The notes under the pieces are model-generated. The model ran no database searches. It was given only the letters and a program-made list of their open reading frames with translations, and was not told where the DNA came from. From NCBI RefSeq assembly GCF_902459465.1, contig NC_047064.1:13162160-13226159 (forward strand): 64,000 bases of DNA. The letters are read 5' to 3'. Origin of the DNA: Asterias rubens. Taxonomy: Eukaryota > Echinodermata > Asteroidea > Forcipulatida > Asteriidae. Below are positions 54,109 through 64,000 of the stretch, one piece after another. The position numbers and the translations under genes are program-made. Numbering within the stretch: position 1 is the first letter of the stretch; every line of letters starts with the position of its first letter.

Positions 54109-56014
54109 GAGTTGAAATTTCGCTTGATTTGAATTCACCATATTTTTGACCGCATGAGAGTGCTCAAAATAATTTTTGTATCATTTTAAGCTAATTGTTT
54201 AAAACAGTTTCATCAGCGGCTTTCTGTCACTTTAGTGCACCGTAGTTTTAGGTTGATTTGAGGTGGGTTATAACGGCTCCCTTTGTTTAAAAAATCTTAT
54301 TGTCTGTGATGGATATGATGTCTCCGGTTGTATCAGTAGGAATGAATATATATCTCCGGAAGTACTAATAATATTTTGAAAGCGCTCTCACACGAACAAA
54401 AAATATTGGCATTTGGTTTGATTTGATTGGAATTGAATTGATTTGGTTTGATTTAAATTGATTTGATTCAATTTGATTTTATTTGAATTGGCTGAAATTT
54501 GCGCGGATTGCCTGCAATTCGGGCGGTTTTTTTTTTGTGCCTGATTTGCCAGCTTATGCATGGGGAGAACCCTAGACATATAAAAAAATAAACAGGGCTA
54601 CATGTGTTTAGAAAAAGTTAACATCCAACACATTATTTACATTATGGATAAAAACAAGAAGGCAGTATAAAGTTGCCAAAGCTAAAGTTTGCACAAAGTT
54701 ATAATGCAAATTATGACTCCCTTGACCCTTTTGGCTTTTGAGTTATTAGTATCTGGTAGGCCTACAGGCGACTTACATGTACATGGTGTCACTGCAAACC
54801 TTAACGTACTTGATACACTTTATTATGTAATGAAATTATCTTCATCGGTAAACCATGAATACTGCACTAGATGTGTGACTAATCCCGTAATGTGTAAATT
54901 AGCCACTAGATCGTTTTCTCATTCAAAGATTCCAAAACCGTGTCCCCTAGAGGCTGGTTAACCCTCTGTGGGGCTGTCGGGGGTTTTTTCGAAAAAAAGG
55001 AAGCAGAAGAAAAAAAAACTCCCGCCCCGGTCAGTTGATATTATACCCTTTGCTTTTTTGATGTTTCTCCGCGATCCAATTTGGCAATTTCAAAAGCCTG
55101 GTGATATCCCATTCATAGCTTAAAAGTGCAGCGGGGCATGTGTTAATACCTGAGTCATAGATCAGCAAACATTGACTGTGGACGGATTAAGGTTGATTTT
55201 TTAACAGTTAAAGTGGTCGCTTGGGGGTGGGGGGTTGGGTTGGAGGGAGGGGAGGGTTAATGGAAAGTAGATGGTACACGTAGATCGTGCAAAAGCACAA
55301 GGTCGGTAAGCTATAAAGGGTCGCCAATCTGCTCATGAATTTGTGATTTGATAATTGTTGAAAATTTTAAACCTTACTGCATTTAAGTATAATATGAACC
55401 TTAGGTTTTTGGAAATGTTTGATTCTTTTAACCCAATAGAAATGTAGATTATAGGGACTATAAAAAAGCTAATCTGTGGAAATTTCTATACTAAAGGTGG
55501 TCGCGTTTTTGAGATATCGCCGAAAAATCTGGAGCTGGAACAATCATAAGAATAATCTGTTATTGGCAAACACAATCTGATTAACGTACAGTTATAGTAC
55601 TCAGCTTAAATGTTTGGGGATAAAACTTACAGTTTTTATAACCACATTACCTTGAATTGAGGTGATTCTCAAAAGCTGACTTCTACCCAAGTTAGTTTTT
55701 GTCATCAATTGTAAAATGAGTAACGAATACCTTCACTTAAAGCACTTCAACAGTCCCTATACATATTGTAGGGCCTACATATGTGTAGTACGGTATTTTA
55801 TCTCATTATTTATTAGTTTAACTTTCCACTAAAATACAATGTTTAGCGTTTTCTGAGACTAGCAGGGTTCTCATACACAAACAGCAAAGAAACTGTCTCT
55901 CAGTTAATCACTTGGTCATAAAAGCATGGAAGGAGAAAATGGGGAAGACAGAAGCTCAGCTACTATACAGACATAGTTGCCAGGGATATGGGACAAGCTT
56001 CCAAATGATCTTCA
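54109..56014. other. Non-coding; G-rich patch and TTGATT-rich tract
   Basis: 54415-54490 is a degenerate TTGATTTGATT-type repeat; 55215-55257 is a G-rich patch (GGTGGGGGGTTGGGTTGG) with G-quadruplex potential on the + strand. No gene is visible. Confidence 0.4.
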
Positions 56015-56158
56015 TGCAAAGACACCAAGGCATTTTCTCCTTGGTAAGGAGCACCCTGTGAGGAAATTGTAAATTTCTACTGGAGCATTTCAAGGGCACC
56101 AAGGCAATGACCAGGGGTCATAGAGGCAACAAATGCCTCCAGGAAGTATCAGGTCTGA
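56015..56158. repeat. CAGGCCTG-bounded repeat (reverse, partial)
   Basis: ACACCAAGGCATTTTCTCCT through AGTATCAGGTCTGA; the left edge is degraded. Confidence 0.55.
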
Positions 56159-57915
56159 CCCTTGGCAGTTTGGGGATGGATATAAATGGGCAAATCTCAA
56201 CATGATTCCAAAAGATAGAGAGAGTCTATGGATAATTTGCATTTATGTGCATTACTGAATTACATACGTACAAGCAGATCATTGAAAGTACATTTGGGTC
56301 CACATCCGACCAACCACTGGGTTCAGTCAATATTTGTAGAGCGGGAGGCTGAGACCGAGACTGCACTTTACTGCATCATGAAGTGAAGAAACCACTTGCT
56401 GACTGCCATCACGAGTCAAAATTTATTTGCTGTGTTCTGGTGGGGAGTAGGCTGATTAACAGCTAATTAGAACTTGTTTGATTAATGGCTGAGTCACCCT
56501 CCATTAGAGCTTAATGTTTGAATGGCCTAAAATGTATGTCAAACAGTACATTAATTTTTTACTTGGGAAAAAGGCACCTTGCCTTTGAGAAAGTGGTGCA
56601 TTCATTTGGGAATGGTGTTGGAAAGTGCAATAGGCCTACAGTAATTGTGGCTTCTGTTAGTGTTTGAATATTAGTCACTCAGTAAAGCTCAAGGCTCAAC
56701 ATTTAGTATTTTCCTGCAAGGTATGTGGTACTACATTTGAATTTCAGCACATTGGCATATGCTGCCAATCAAACCGGGAACACTGGCGAGCCCCTTCTCT
56801 TTTCGAGTGCACTGGTTTCTTTTACACTCGTTGCACATAACTACATGTACGATACCAACAGCTTGACGTCCCATCCGAAGTTCGAAGCATCATGATTAAT
56901 TGTTTTGCTTAAAAAGCATGGAGGGACACATGACCTGCATTGGAACCCTGCTGAACCCACACTCTGCTAATGCTCTTAACCGCCATGCCATACCTCCAGT
57001 GTGTGAACATTACCTGCAGTGTGTGAACATTACCTGCAGTGAGGGCCTTGTTGCCAACACATGCTGGCCTAAATCTTCCATTGTCTTAAAAACCACATAA
57101 CACATTAATTTGGCAGCTCATATGCCATGATAACCTAAGCTGGACCATGTCACTTGATCTAGAGGGGTGTCAATCAAACGGAGTCAGCTGTTTTGATTTG
57201 GAGTGTGCACCGTTAAGTTTGATCTCCACTGTACAGTATTGTGAATGCAACCCAAGTTTAAATTGATCAGTAAAAACAGTTTGATGTTCTTAGGCATGAC
57301 TTTAGTTTGCATGATGTGTTTATTTGTCCTAATATGATAACAAGATTATTATTTTTTTGTCAACCACAACTGATAACAACTGCTGCAGCATCTTAGCTTG
57401 TCAGATAATCATTGTACGCATGCCATCGCTCACTCTGGTAGTTGACATAAATTACATACACTGCATGTAATGACGTGCACATGGTGTACAATGTAATGTG
57501 TGATGCTTCATTGTTCATAACCATTCTAGACATCAAAATTCTACTTCACACGCCATGTACAACAAGGCGTGCCGGTCACTCCATCGCACAAAGTCACAAT
57601 GGGTTGTAATTGAATTTGTAGTGGACAGAGATTGATTAGAGTCGCAGCATCTCCAGTGTACAATGTTCCCCCTCCCCCGCTCTGCTGCTCTCCTTGAAGC
57701 TAGGTACTCTAGTAATAGGACCACAGAGCTATCCATTTTATAGCTCCATGATAAGAGCCTGATAGGAGGTACACAATGTGCACATCACTCAAACCCATTG
57801 GCATATCTTGGGATGTAAAGTAGGATGAGGATTGAGGTGGAGTGAGGGTTAGCAAATTTGCTCAGGGAAACCCTTTAATATCATACACTAAACGAACATT
57901 GTACGTACACTGTAT
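56159..57915. other. Non-coding; no gene seen
   Basis: A 22-bp direct duplication (GTGTGAACATTACCTGCAGT) lies at about 57000-57043; otherwise unique-looking. Confidence 0.4.
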
Positions 57916-58085
57916 CAGGCCTGATACTTCATTGCCTCCAAGCCCCTAGTCATTGCCTTGGTGCCCTTGTAATGCTCCAGTAGAAACTTACAATTTCCTC
58001 TTAGGGTGCCCTTTACCAAGGAGAAAATGCCTTGGTGCCCTTGCCCTATGAAAAACCATGGAGAAAGAAGCGAGCATGCAGGCCT
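57916..58085. repeat. CAGGCCTG-bounded repeat (forward)
   Basis: Intact CAGGCCTG at both ends, with TTGCCTTGGTGCCCTTGTAA and AAGGAGAAAATGCCTTGGTG inside. Confidence 0.68.
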
Positions 58086-59639
58086 GCTGTATGTAATGTA
58101 CATTACACTGTACCTACAATGTACACTGTACGTACCAACATTTGTAAGCCACAGCATCCTACTACATTGTACATGTTTGCAGCCTGAAGACACAGTGAAT
58201 GATACAGTCTTCTAATCTAGCAAATGCATGCATACAAATTCAAATATTGTATTTTGTTCACTAACGCACTGTTTTTCTTGACTCAAATTTTTATGTTTGA
58301 TTTTTTACACTTCACCGATATGTGTTTAAAAGCATTGTATACTCGGTACTTCCCATCGACAATCAAAAATACACCTGCACCATCATAATGTCACGTACGT
58401 ATGTAGCTTGTTTTCCTTTTCATAAATAATTCAAAACAGCTTATTGCATATTCATGATAATGTATGATCCCCCACCCTATTATTAGCCGGCTATGTCATC
58501 TCTATTCGCAGCGGCAAACCATCATGGTTTATTTATGAGATGTATCCCATAGTGCTTTGAGATTCTCCTCATTGCCACAGGCTGGAGCGTTTCATGCCTG
58601 ACTAAACAGACAGTCCAATATTAGAATCCCTTGATGAGGATGGGTCGTTCCATTTCGCGGGGAGGGGTTCCGTTGAAGCTGTCGAGCTGTCAGAATTGTC
58701 ATTTGAAAGGTGTGGACTGTGTCGTGAGATTTATTCGTTATAGGTGAATAGTAACTGCGCGTCTTGAAGATGGTACAATATGCTCATTGCGTATTGAACA
58801 ATTGCGTGAACTACGTGCATACATTGTCTTAGGTAACAGCCTGTATTTGCACCTGTAATTTACAGTTGCAAATACTTGAGGCATTTATAATTGTTAGAGT
58901 GCAGTCAATTTCTACTTGACTTAATGAAATAATTTCACATAATGCTGCTTACCACATCACTAGAAATAAATAAAAATACATCTAATTTTGGGGTCAGGAA
59001 AGTATGATCCTACAAAATATACATTTAAAAGGTGTAGAAAGTTGAATGACAGACTGTTTATGAGTTGCCATCATAAAGTTGTCATTTTGAAATTGCAATC
59101 TTCACTGTTTAGTCTGTGTGCTCCTGGGCCCGGTCTTATTTCAAAAGAGCTGCTTTAAATTGTGCGGAGTAGAAAAAGGTTACCAGCAAACAACCTTATT
59201 ACACAATTTGTAACTGACAATCTGCTCGTTTTTGCTTGAAACCGTTACACATGTACAAATGTACACATGTATGCAATTCTTTCAGCTCAAAGATTTCCGG
59301 GAAATTTGGCCCGTGTCCAGATTGTAACCCTTCTGCCATTTATTATGTATCTTAAATTTTCTTGTCTGCTTTACAGGATTTGAAAGGATCTGTATACTTT
59401 TGGTAACCACTCCTGAAATTAATGGCAGTATATTCTTACTTGGTCAGAAGTACATGAACAGGCAGCTTTTGATAGTGTATTAAACCCTTTGAGAAACATT
59501 TAACCTCAAAATAATGTGGTTATACAGAAAAAATAGGCTTTTATTCCCCAAACTTGAACCTGAGAAACAGATTATGTAATTCTATTGCAGTCCTGCATGG
59601 ACAAAGCCACTGCCGATTTTCTGCGATATCTCAATAATG
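58086..59639. other. Non-coding; no gene seen
   Basis: TGTACATTG-type words cluster at 58090-58170. 59390-59530 may be another short inverted element (TTTTGGTAACCACTCCTGAA and AATAATGTGGTTATACAG), with related words at 17545-17640 and 55635-55720. Confidence 0.4.
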
Positions 59640-60010
59640 CGACACTATTGGTAATTACTCAAAATAATTATCAGCATAAAACCTCACTTGGTTTTATAGG
59701 GAGAGGTTGATAGTATAAAACATTGTGAGAAACGCCTCCCTCTGAAGTGACGTAGTTTTCGAGAAAGAAGTAATTTTCCACGAATTTGATTTCAAGACCT
59801 CAAGTTTAGAATGTGAGGTCTCGATATCAAGCATTTGAAAGCATACAACTTTGTGTGACATGGGTGTTTTTTCTTTGATAGTTGTCTCCCAACTCCGGCG
59901 ACCAATCAAGCTCAAATTTTCACAGGTTTGTTATTTTATGCATATATGTTGAGTACACCAAGTGAGAAGACTGGTCTTTAGCAATTACCAATAGTGTCCA
60001 GTGTCTTTAA
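59640..60010. mobile_element. MITE-like element, same family (near-full copy)
   Basis: The copy lacks only the first few bases (starts GACACTATTGGTAATTACTC) and ends CAATAGTGTCCAGTGTCTTT. A decayed piece of the same family may lie at about 1310-1400 (GACCAATTGAGCCCAAATTT). Confidence 0.75.
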
Positions 60011-60239
60011 TTGAATAGAAGTGCAACAGCATTTGATAGTGTACAATATAAAGCATTTTGAGAATAACTCCATTGTGAAGTTTTGTTGTTATGGATAAAT
60101 ATCAGTTTAAAGTCCCCTATTCTTCCTGCGAGGACATACCCGCTCCGTATTTTCTGCTATATCTCCAAAAACGCTTCCACCTTTTGAAATGAAATTTTCA
60201 CCGGTTAGTTTTGTTGTCTAAATTTTTAAAACAATCGAA

Positions 60240-60332
60240 CAGTTCCAAACACCAATGCTTTTAAACAGCACAGTTCTTGAGATAACAGTTCCAAACACCA
60301 ATGCTTTTAAACAGCACAGTTCTTGAGATGCA
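60240..60332. repeat. Two-copy tandem repeat (about 47 bp)
   Basis: CAGTTCCAAACACCAATGCT with TTTAAACAGCACAGTTCTTG, twice with identical sequence. Confidence 0.85.
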
Positions 60333-60657
60333 GTGTTAACAAGTCCAATGTCTTTCTTACACACATCTCAAAATGTACCCTGTAGACAGCATTGCATTGT
60401 AATAAATAAAACACCCTTGCATATTGAGCTACATGTACTGACTGCAATGGCAATGTTCACACTCAGCAACGCTTCGGCAGTCAGTCAGTCACCTACCATT
60501 GAGAATGGATGCGGCCACACATAGCATTAAGTCAGAATTAATCACCGCGGTACCATAAATGACATCATAGTGCGAGGGGGGAGAGCGTGAGAGAGAGAGA
60601 GAGAGAGAGCCGGTGAAGAGAATTGTGAATGAGTGTGTATAGTAGAATTATTATCCA

Positions 60658-61014
60658 CTACTCTTCACCCTCCTGAAGGTGTGGCGTCAAGAACTTAACA
60701 CCCGTGAGAAAAGACACAGAGTTTTGCGGTGTGAACGCTCCCCGAAAATCAGACTTGAGCCAGGAATCCATTGATAAACACCTTATATGTTTTGTCATCC
60801 TCTCAAGCATTGGATAAATATGGAAATTATGTCTTGTCGTTGGACTTTGTGTGACAGCTTCGCTAATGGCAACCATATTGTTTGATAGAAACGGCAAACA
60901 CAGGTAAAACGCTTTCATGAGCATTTTGTGAGTACATGTTGTTTTACTGGACAGATTTTCCTCAAGACCCTTGAATGTCATGTCTTGGTTGTTGTATTCT
61001 TTTTGTAGGAACAT
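60658..61014 (-). CDS. Unrecognised open frame, possible exon
   Basis: ATG at 61014 (first residues MFLQKEYNNQDMTF), stop TAG at 60658, 118 codons. Unlike most chance frames here it has balanced composition with hydrophobic and polar alternation, for example KAFYLCLPFLSNNMVAISEA and HNFHIYPMLERMTKHIRC, and ends LTPHLQEGEE. I do not recognise the family. No strong splice acceptor is visible upstream; the frame is open back to about 61050. It could be a terminal exon of a gene outside the window, an old gene fragment or chance. Confidence 0.3.
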   Translation of the reverse strand: MFLQKEYNNQDMTFKGLEENLSSKTTCTHKMLMKAFYLCLPFLSNNMVAISEAVTQSPTTRHNFHIYPMLERMTKHIRCLSMDSWLKSDFRGAFTPQNSVSFLTGVKFLTPHLQEGEE

Positions 61015-61050
61015 TACAGAATTGATGAGAAAAAAAACTTGTTTAGGAGA

Positions 61051-61993
61051 TCACAGATTTACATAAAACTTACACGGTATAATGATGATGATGATAAATG
61101 TACATGTTGAAAACATCCCTTGAAATATTTCTTTCTGAATTGTCATATTTGATGAGAAATAAATAAAACTAATTTCCTGTTAGGAGTTTATTGCTCAGTG
61201 AGCGTTTTATTAATTTTTATTTTGAATCGATGTCATGCAAAATGCGTAATCCTTTTTTTACTCTCTCTAGACCAAGATGGCCGTTCGATCTCAAACTTCT
61301 ACAGGTTTGTCAGTTCATGTACATGTACAATGTGTATGGTGGATTATATCTGCTTACACTGCCAGCAACTATTTTGTTAGCAAAACCCATTTTGTAATGT
61401 TCCTTAAAACAAATTGTCAGGAGAAAAAAGAAGGAAAAAAAAACATTATTATGTCTAACTTGATGCTGTCTGGATCAAGTCGAGTTGCCAGCCATGTTGG
61501 AATGTGACTTGACAGAACATTCAGGTCCTCCTACATTGTATGTCAGTGTACAACAGACATACATTCATGTACATACTGTCTGCATATCATCAGTATCTTA
61601 ATCAGAATGACTCACGTTCACATTAATTGCCATCATAAAGGCACATTGGAGTGGATCAAGGTTTTAGTCTAGTTGTGTGCACAGTGTTCAGTTTGCTCTG
61701 ATAGCAGAGTCTTCACAGATATCTATTAACTTTCACTTCTCTTTTGTTTTCATCTCAAAGCGCATAGAGACTGTGCGACTCTGTGATTGTGATATGCGCT
61801 CTACAAAAATTGTTCATTATTATTAGTTAGAAGGGTGTGTTCACATTTCAGTACATTATGGAAAATGTACTTGGGACATTTCTTCAGTGCGCTTGCCTTG
61901 TTATTGGACACACAGTGCACACAAGATGTACTTGGTGGGATTTATTGACATCGTCACTTTGTGACCATGAGGTCAAATTGCAGGACAATTTTC
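61051..61993. other. Non-coding; no gene seen
   Basis: GCGCTCTACAAAAATTGTTC followed by ATTATTATTA (about 61797-61826) resembles the tail of a non-LTR element or SINE. Confidence 0.4.
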
Positions 61994-62134
61994 AAGATAT
62001 AGAAGAGTTTGCGGTAACACCATGTAATGACTATCTCTAAATGAGTTGGGGTGGTTCTGAAAACCACCCCACCCCACCCCAACTCATTTAGAGATAGTCA
62101 TTACATGGTGTTACCGCAAACTCTTCTATATCTT
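61994..62134. repeat. Long palindrome built from the GTTTGCGGTAACACC repeat head
   Basis: Arms of about 60 bp (61994-62056 and about 62072-62134) are essentially perfect inverses; each includes TTTGCGGTAACACCATGTAA and CTATCTCTAAATGAGTTGGG. The centre is a CCCCA-rich tract of about 15 bp. A single-armed version is at 1165-1250. Confidence 0.85.
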
Positions 62135-62336
62135 ATTTCCACCATACAAAGTTTCAAATCCTATTTAATTTTCAAGATAAAAACATCAAAATCTAAGCTT
62201 AGACAAGAATTGAAGCAAAATTTAAAAATTGGAAAATAACCAAAATAAGAGGAAATAAAATACACACAATGCACAGATTTGTAAATTTCAAATCTGCTAA
62301 AAGTATATTCAATTAAACTTTAAAAACAGCTTTGTA

Positions 62337-62512
62337 TAGACCTTTACTATGCTGCCTCCACCTTGGTCATAATCCTTGTATCGAGAACAATAATGAATGC
62401 AAACAATTATTTTGCACTTAGGAACCTGACTAGTTTGTTTTTCCGGCCTCGGTTTGGTAACATTGATATCAATGGGAGAGATTCAAGATGGCTGCACCAT
62501 GATAAAGGTCTA
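62337..62512. mobile_element. MITE-like element, TAGACCTTTATCA ends
   Basis: A 176-bp element: TAGACCTTTACTATGCTGCC at the left and CACCATGATAAAGGTCTA at the right; almost the same length as 26468-26645. Confidence 0.68.
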
Positions 62513-63429
62513 TTGTACAATTCTCAAAAGGCAAGCCTTACAGCAAACCTACATTTCTGTTCAATACCTACAATGTATACAGTCAGCTCTCTTTATAACA
62601 ATATCGATGGGACTGGCCAAATTACCTCTGTATAGCAGGATGGTACAACCCTCTATGCATACAAGAGGACAGCAAAACAAAGAAACTAAAAGCAGAATTG
62701 GGATTCATGACTTCAGAATGGAGACTCTTTATAACAGTGCTCTTTTTAACGAGGGTTGACTGTATGTATCAGGGGAAATACCTGCCAAATACCCCCCCCC
62801 CCCCCGCCAAAGATGTACAGTATAGATATCTGTTACCCTTTACAAAATTGTGCATACTTAATTAATACCATAGTTACAATAGAGCTGGAGAGCCTCCTGC
62901 GGAAACTGTAACATATTTTTCATTGATGTATGGAATTTATAGGAACCCATCTTTATTTAAATCATCTTTTTCTACACAAAGTATTAAAATACTGATTGGA
63001 TTATGTGAGATAACAAGTCTGCAATTATAAACCAAGCCAGCCCTAGAAGTATTGATTTCTAAACACAACAAATCCTTTAAAAAAAATCCTAAGCAGTGCC
63101 GCCGGCTGGGCGTAATCCATCCATACGGTTTACTCATGCATTCCATTTCATACCTCACACTAAAAAAAAAGTATTATTTTGTTTTCTTATTCCATAAGTC
63201 CCCCCGAATTGGAACTGTCTTGGAATGCGTAAGGAAAGCCCATCCATTACACCTTGTCCAGAAGCGATAAAGAAAAAGAAGACACAGGAAAAAACGAAAA
63301 ACTATACATGTATCTGGCCAAGGGGCTTCATGAATAAGACGTATTGATTTGAGACTAATTTCTTTTGTCAGTGGAAATAATCCCGCTAGCTGGATGGATA
63401 TTGGGGTATCAAATTTATTGAGCTATGGT
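62513..63429. other. Non-coding; no gene seen
   Basis: A C-run of about 15 near 62793-62808; otherwise AT-rich without recognisable features. Confidence 0.4.
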
Positions 63430-63760
63430 TTGCTGGAGGTGTAGAGTAAGTTGGAAGATTGTCCGTGATGACACAATGACCACAGATCGATCGGGATCCA
63501 TGGGGCATGGTGGACACGGGGAAGGATATTCAGTAAGATTCTGGTAACTTTGTAGAGAAAGCCTGAATCTCATGAGTTTTTCAGAGCCATTATTATTCAT
63601 TTGTTTATTTATCATCTTGAAAGAGAGTTTCTCTAATGAGGTATTCACAAACCATTCTCCTGAAGACGAGCAGAGTATTGTTTGAAACGTCAAGACCAAA
63701 CCGGCTCTTCTGATAGCCAACACTCTCACAAAAAGGAATTTACACATGGTTGTACCCGCA
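63430..63760 (+). mobile_element. Penelope-like retroelement remnant with hammerhead-type motif
   Basis: At 63659-63691, CTGAAGACGAGCAGAGTATT and then GTTTGAAACGTC fit the hammerhead core CUGANGA ... GAAAC-GUC. The surrounding words (ACGAGCAGAGTA, AAACGTCAAGACC) match the pattern I associate with Penelope-like element repeats, which are known to carry hammerhead motifs. No RT frame is present; this is a fragment. A family search is needed to confirm. Confidence 0.4.
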
Positions 63761-64000
63761 AGTTTACTATTTATTTTTATTTCTTTCCTAAACCTCTCGT
63801 AGTTTAAAATCCTACTTATTTATTTCTTATTTTTATAATAATAATGATATTTATACCGTCCCGCATTTTCCCTTCTTAAAATGATAAAAAGCGGCCACCG
63901 ATATAAATGGTTAAGATGAACTAGCACAATGACACACATGCAGACGAAAACCCAATAATAAAACATTTGGGGCCTTTAATAACCCTTGGGAGACCTCTCT

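Noticed and set aside
57533..57736. - strand frame with MDSSVVLLLEYLASRRAAER
   Set aside because: Short, no splice support, no recognisable family.
61837..62040. + strand frame ending in the long palindrome
   Set aside because: Its C-terminal third is repeat sequence; no independent support.
1..64000. CRISPR arrays, bacterial operons, phage genes
   Set aside because: Introns, SINEs, LINEs and GT-AG genes show an animal nuclear genome; tandem repeats lack spacer structure.

Overview
The window is animal genomic DNA with long introns, GT-AG splice sites, AT-rich non-coding sequence and a very dense load of short inverted-repeat elements, non-LTR retrotransposons and tRNA-derived SINEs. The style of repeats and the two host proteins suggest an echinoderm, most likely a sea star or a close relative. 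That assignment is inference from pattern memory, not from a search.

Two complete host genes can be assembled exon by exon with consistent splice phases. (1) On the + strand, 11526-22091, a 16-coding-exon gene encodes a PSIP1/LEDGF (HDGF-related, HDGFL2-like) chromatin reader of about 979 residues: an N-terminal PWWP domain, long acidic and lysine-rich linkers, an arginine/glutamate/lysine helical stretch, an integrase-binding domain (IBD) split over three exons, and a long acidic tail. (2) On the - strand, 38924-27050, a six-coding-exon gene encodes a NAB (NGFI-A/EGR-binding) corepressor of about 580 residues, with NCD1 in the first coding exon, NCD2 over coding exons 1-3, a coiled coil in exon 4 and an acidic serine-rich segment in exon 5. 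Both are nuclear transcription proteins. Nothing in the sequence shows that they work together.

NAB introns hold most of the large transposons. A nearly full-length APE-type LINE (27811-31643, - strand) lies in the last intron and sits inside an older inverted-repeat element. Its N-terminus carries a predicted signal peptide followed by a 2A-like DIAVNPGP motif, and its endonuclease and reverse-transcriptase frames are offset at a run of seven A. A second LINE of another lineage (about 34110-37215, + strand), 5'-truncated but with an open RT frame, lies in intron 2. A small 3' fragment related to the first LINE abuts the donor site of coding exon 1.

The remainder (1-11.4 kb, 22.1-27 kb and 39-64 kb) has no convincing gene. 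It is a mosaic of short inverted-repeat families, most with copies elsewhere in the window, plus a foldback-type element built of 16-bp tandem repeats in opposite orientations (about 7.5-8.4 kb), a 16-bp minisatellite (23.06-23.39 kb), a repeat family with conserved hairpins that shares the word GTTTGCGGTAACACC, a near-perfect palindrome with arms of about 60 bp (62.0-62.1 kb), a Penelope-like hammerhead-type remnant near 63.66 kb, and one unrecognised 118-codon open frame (60658-61014, - strand) that might be an exon.
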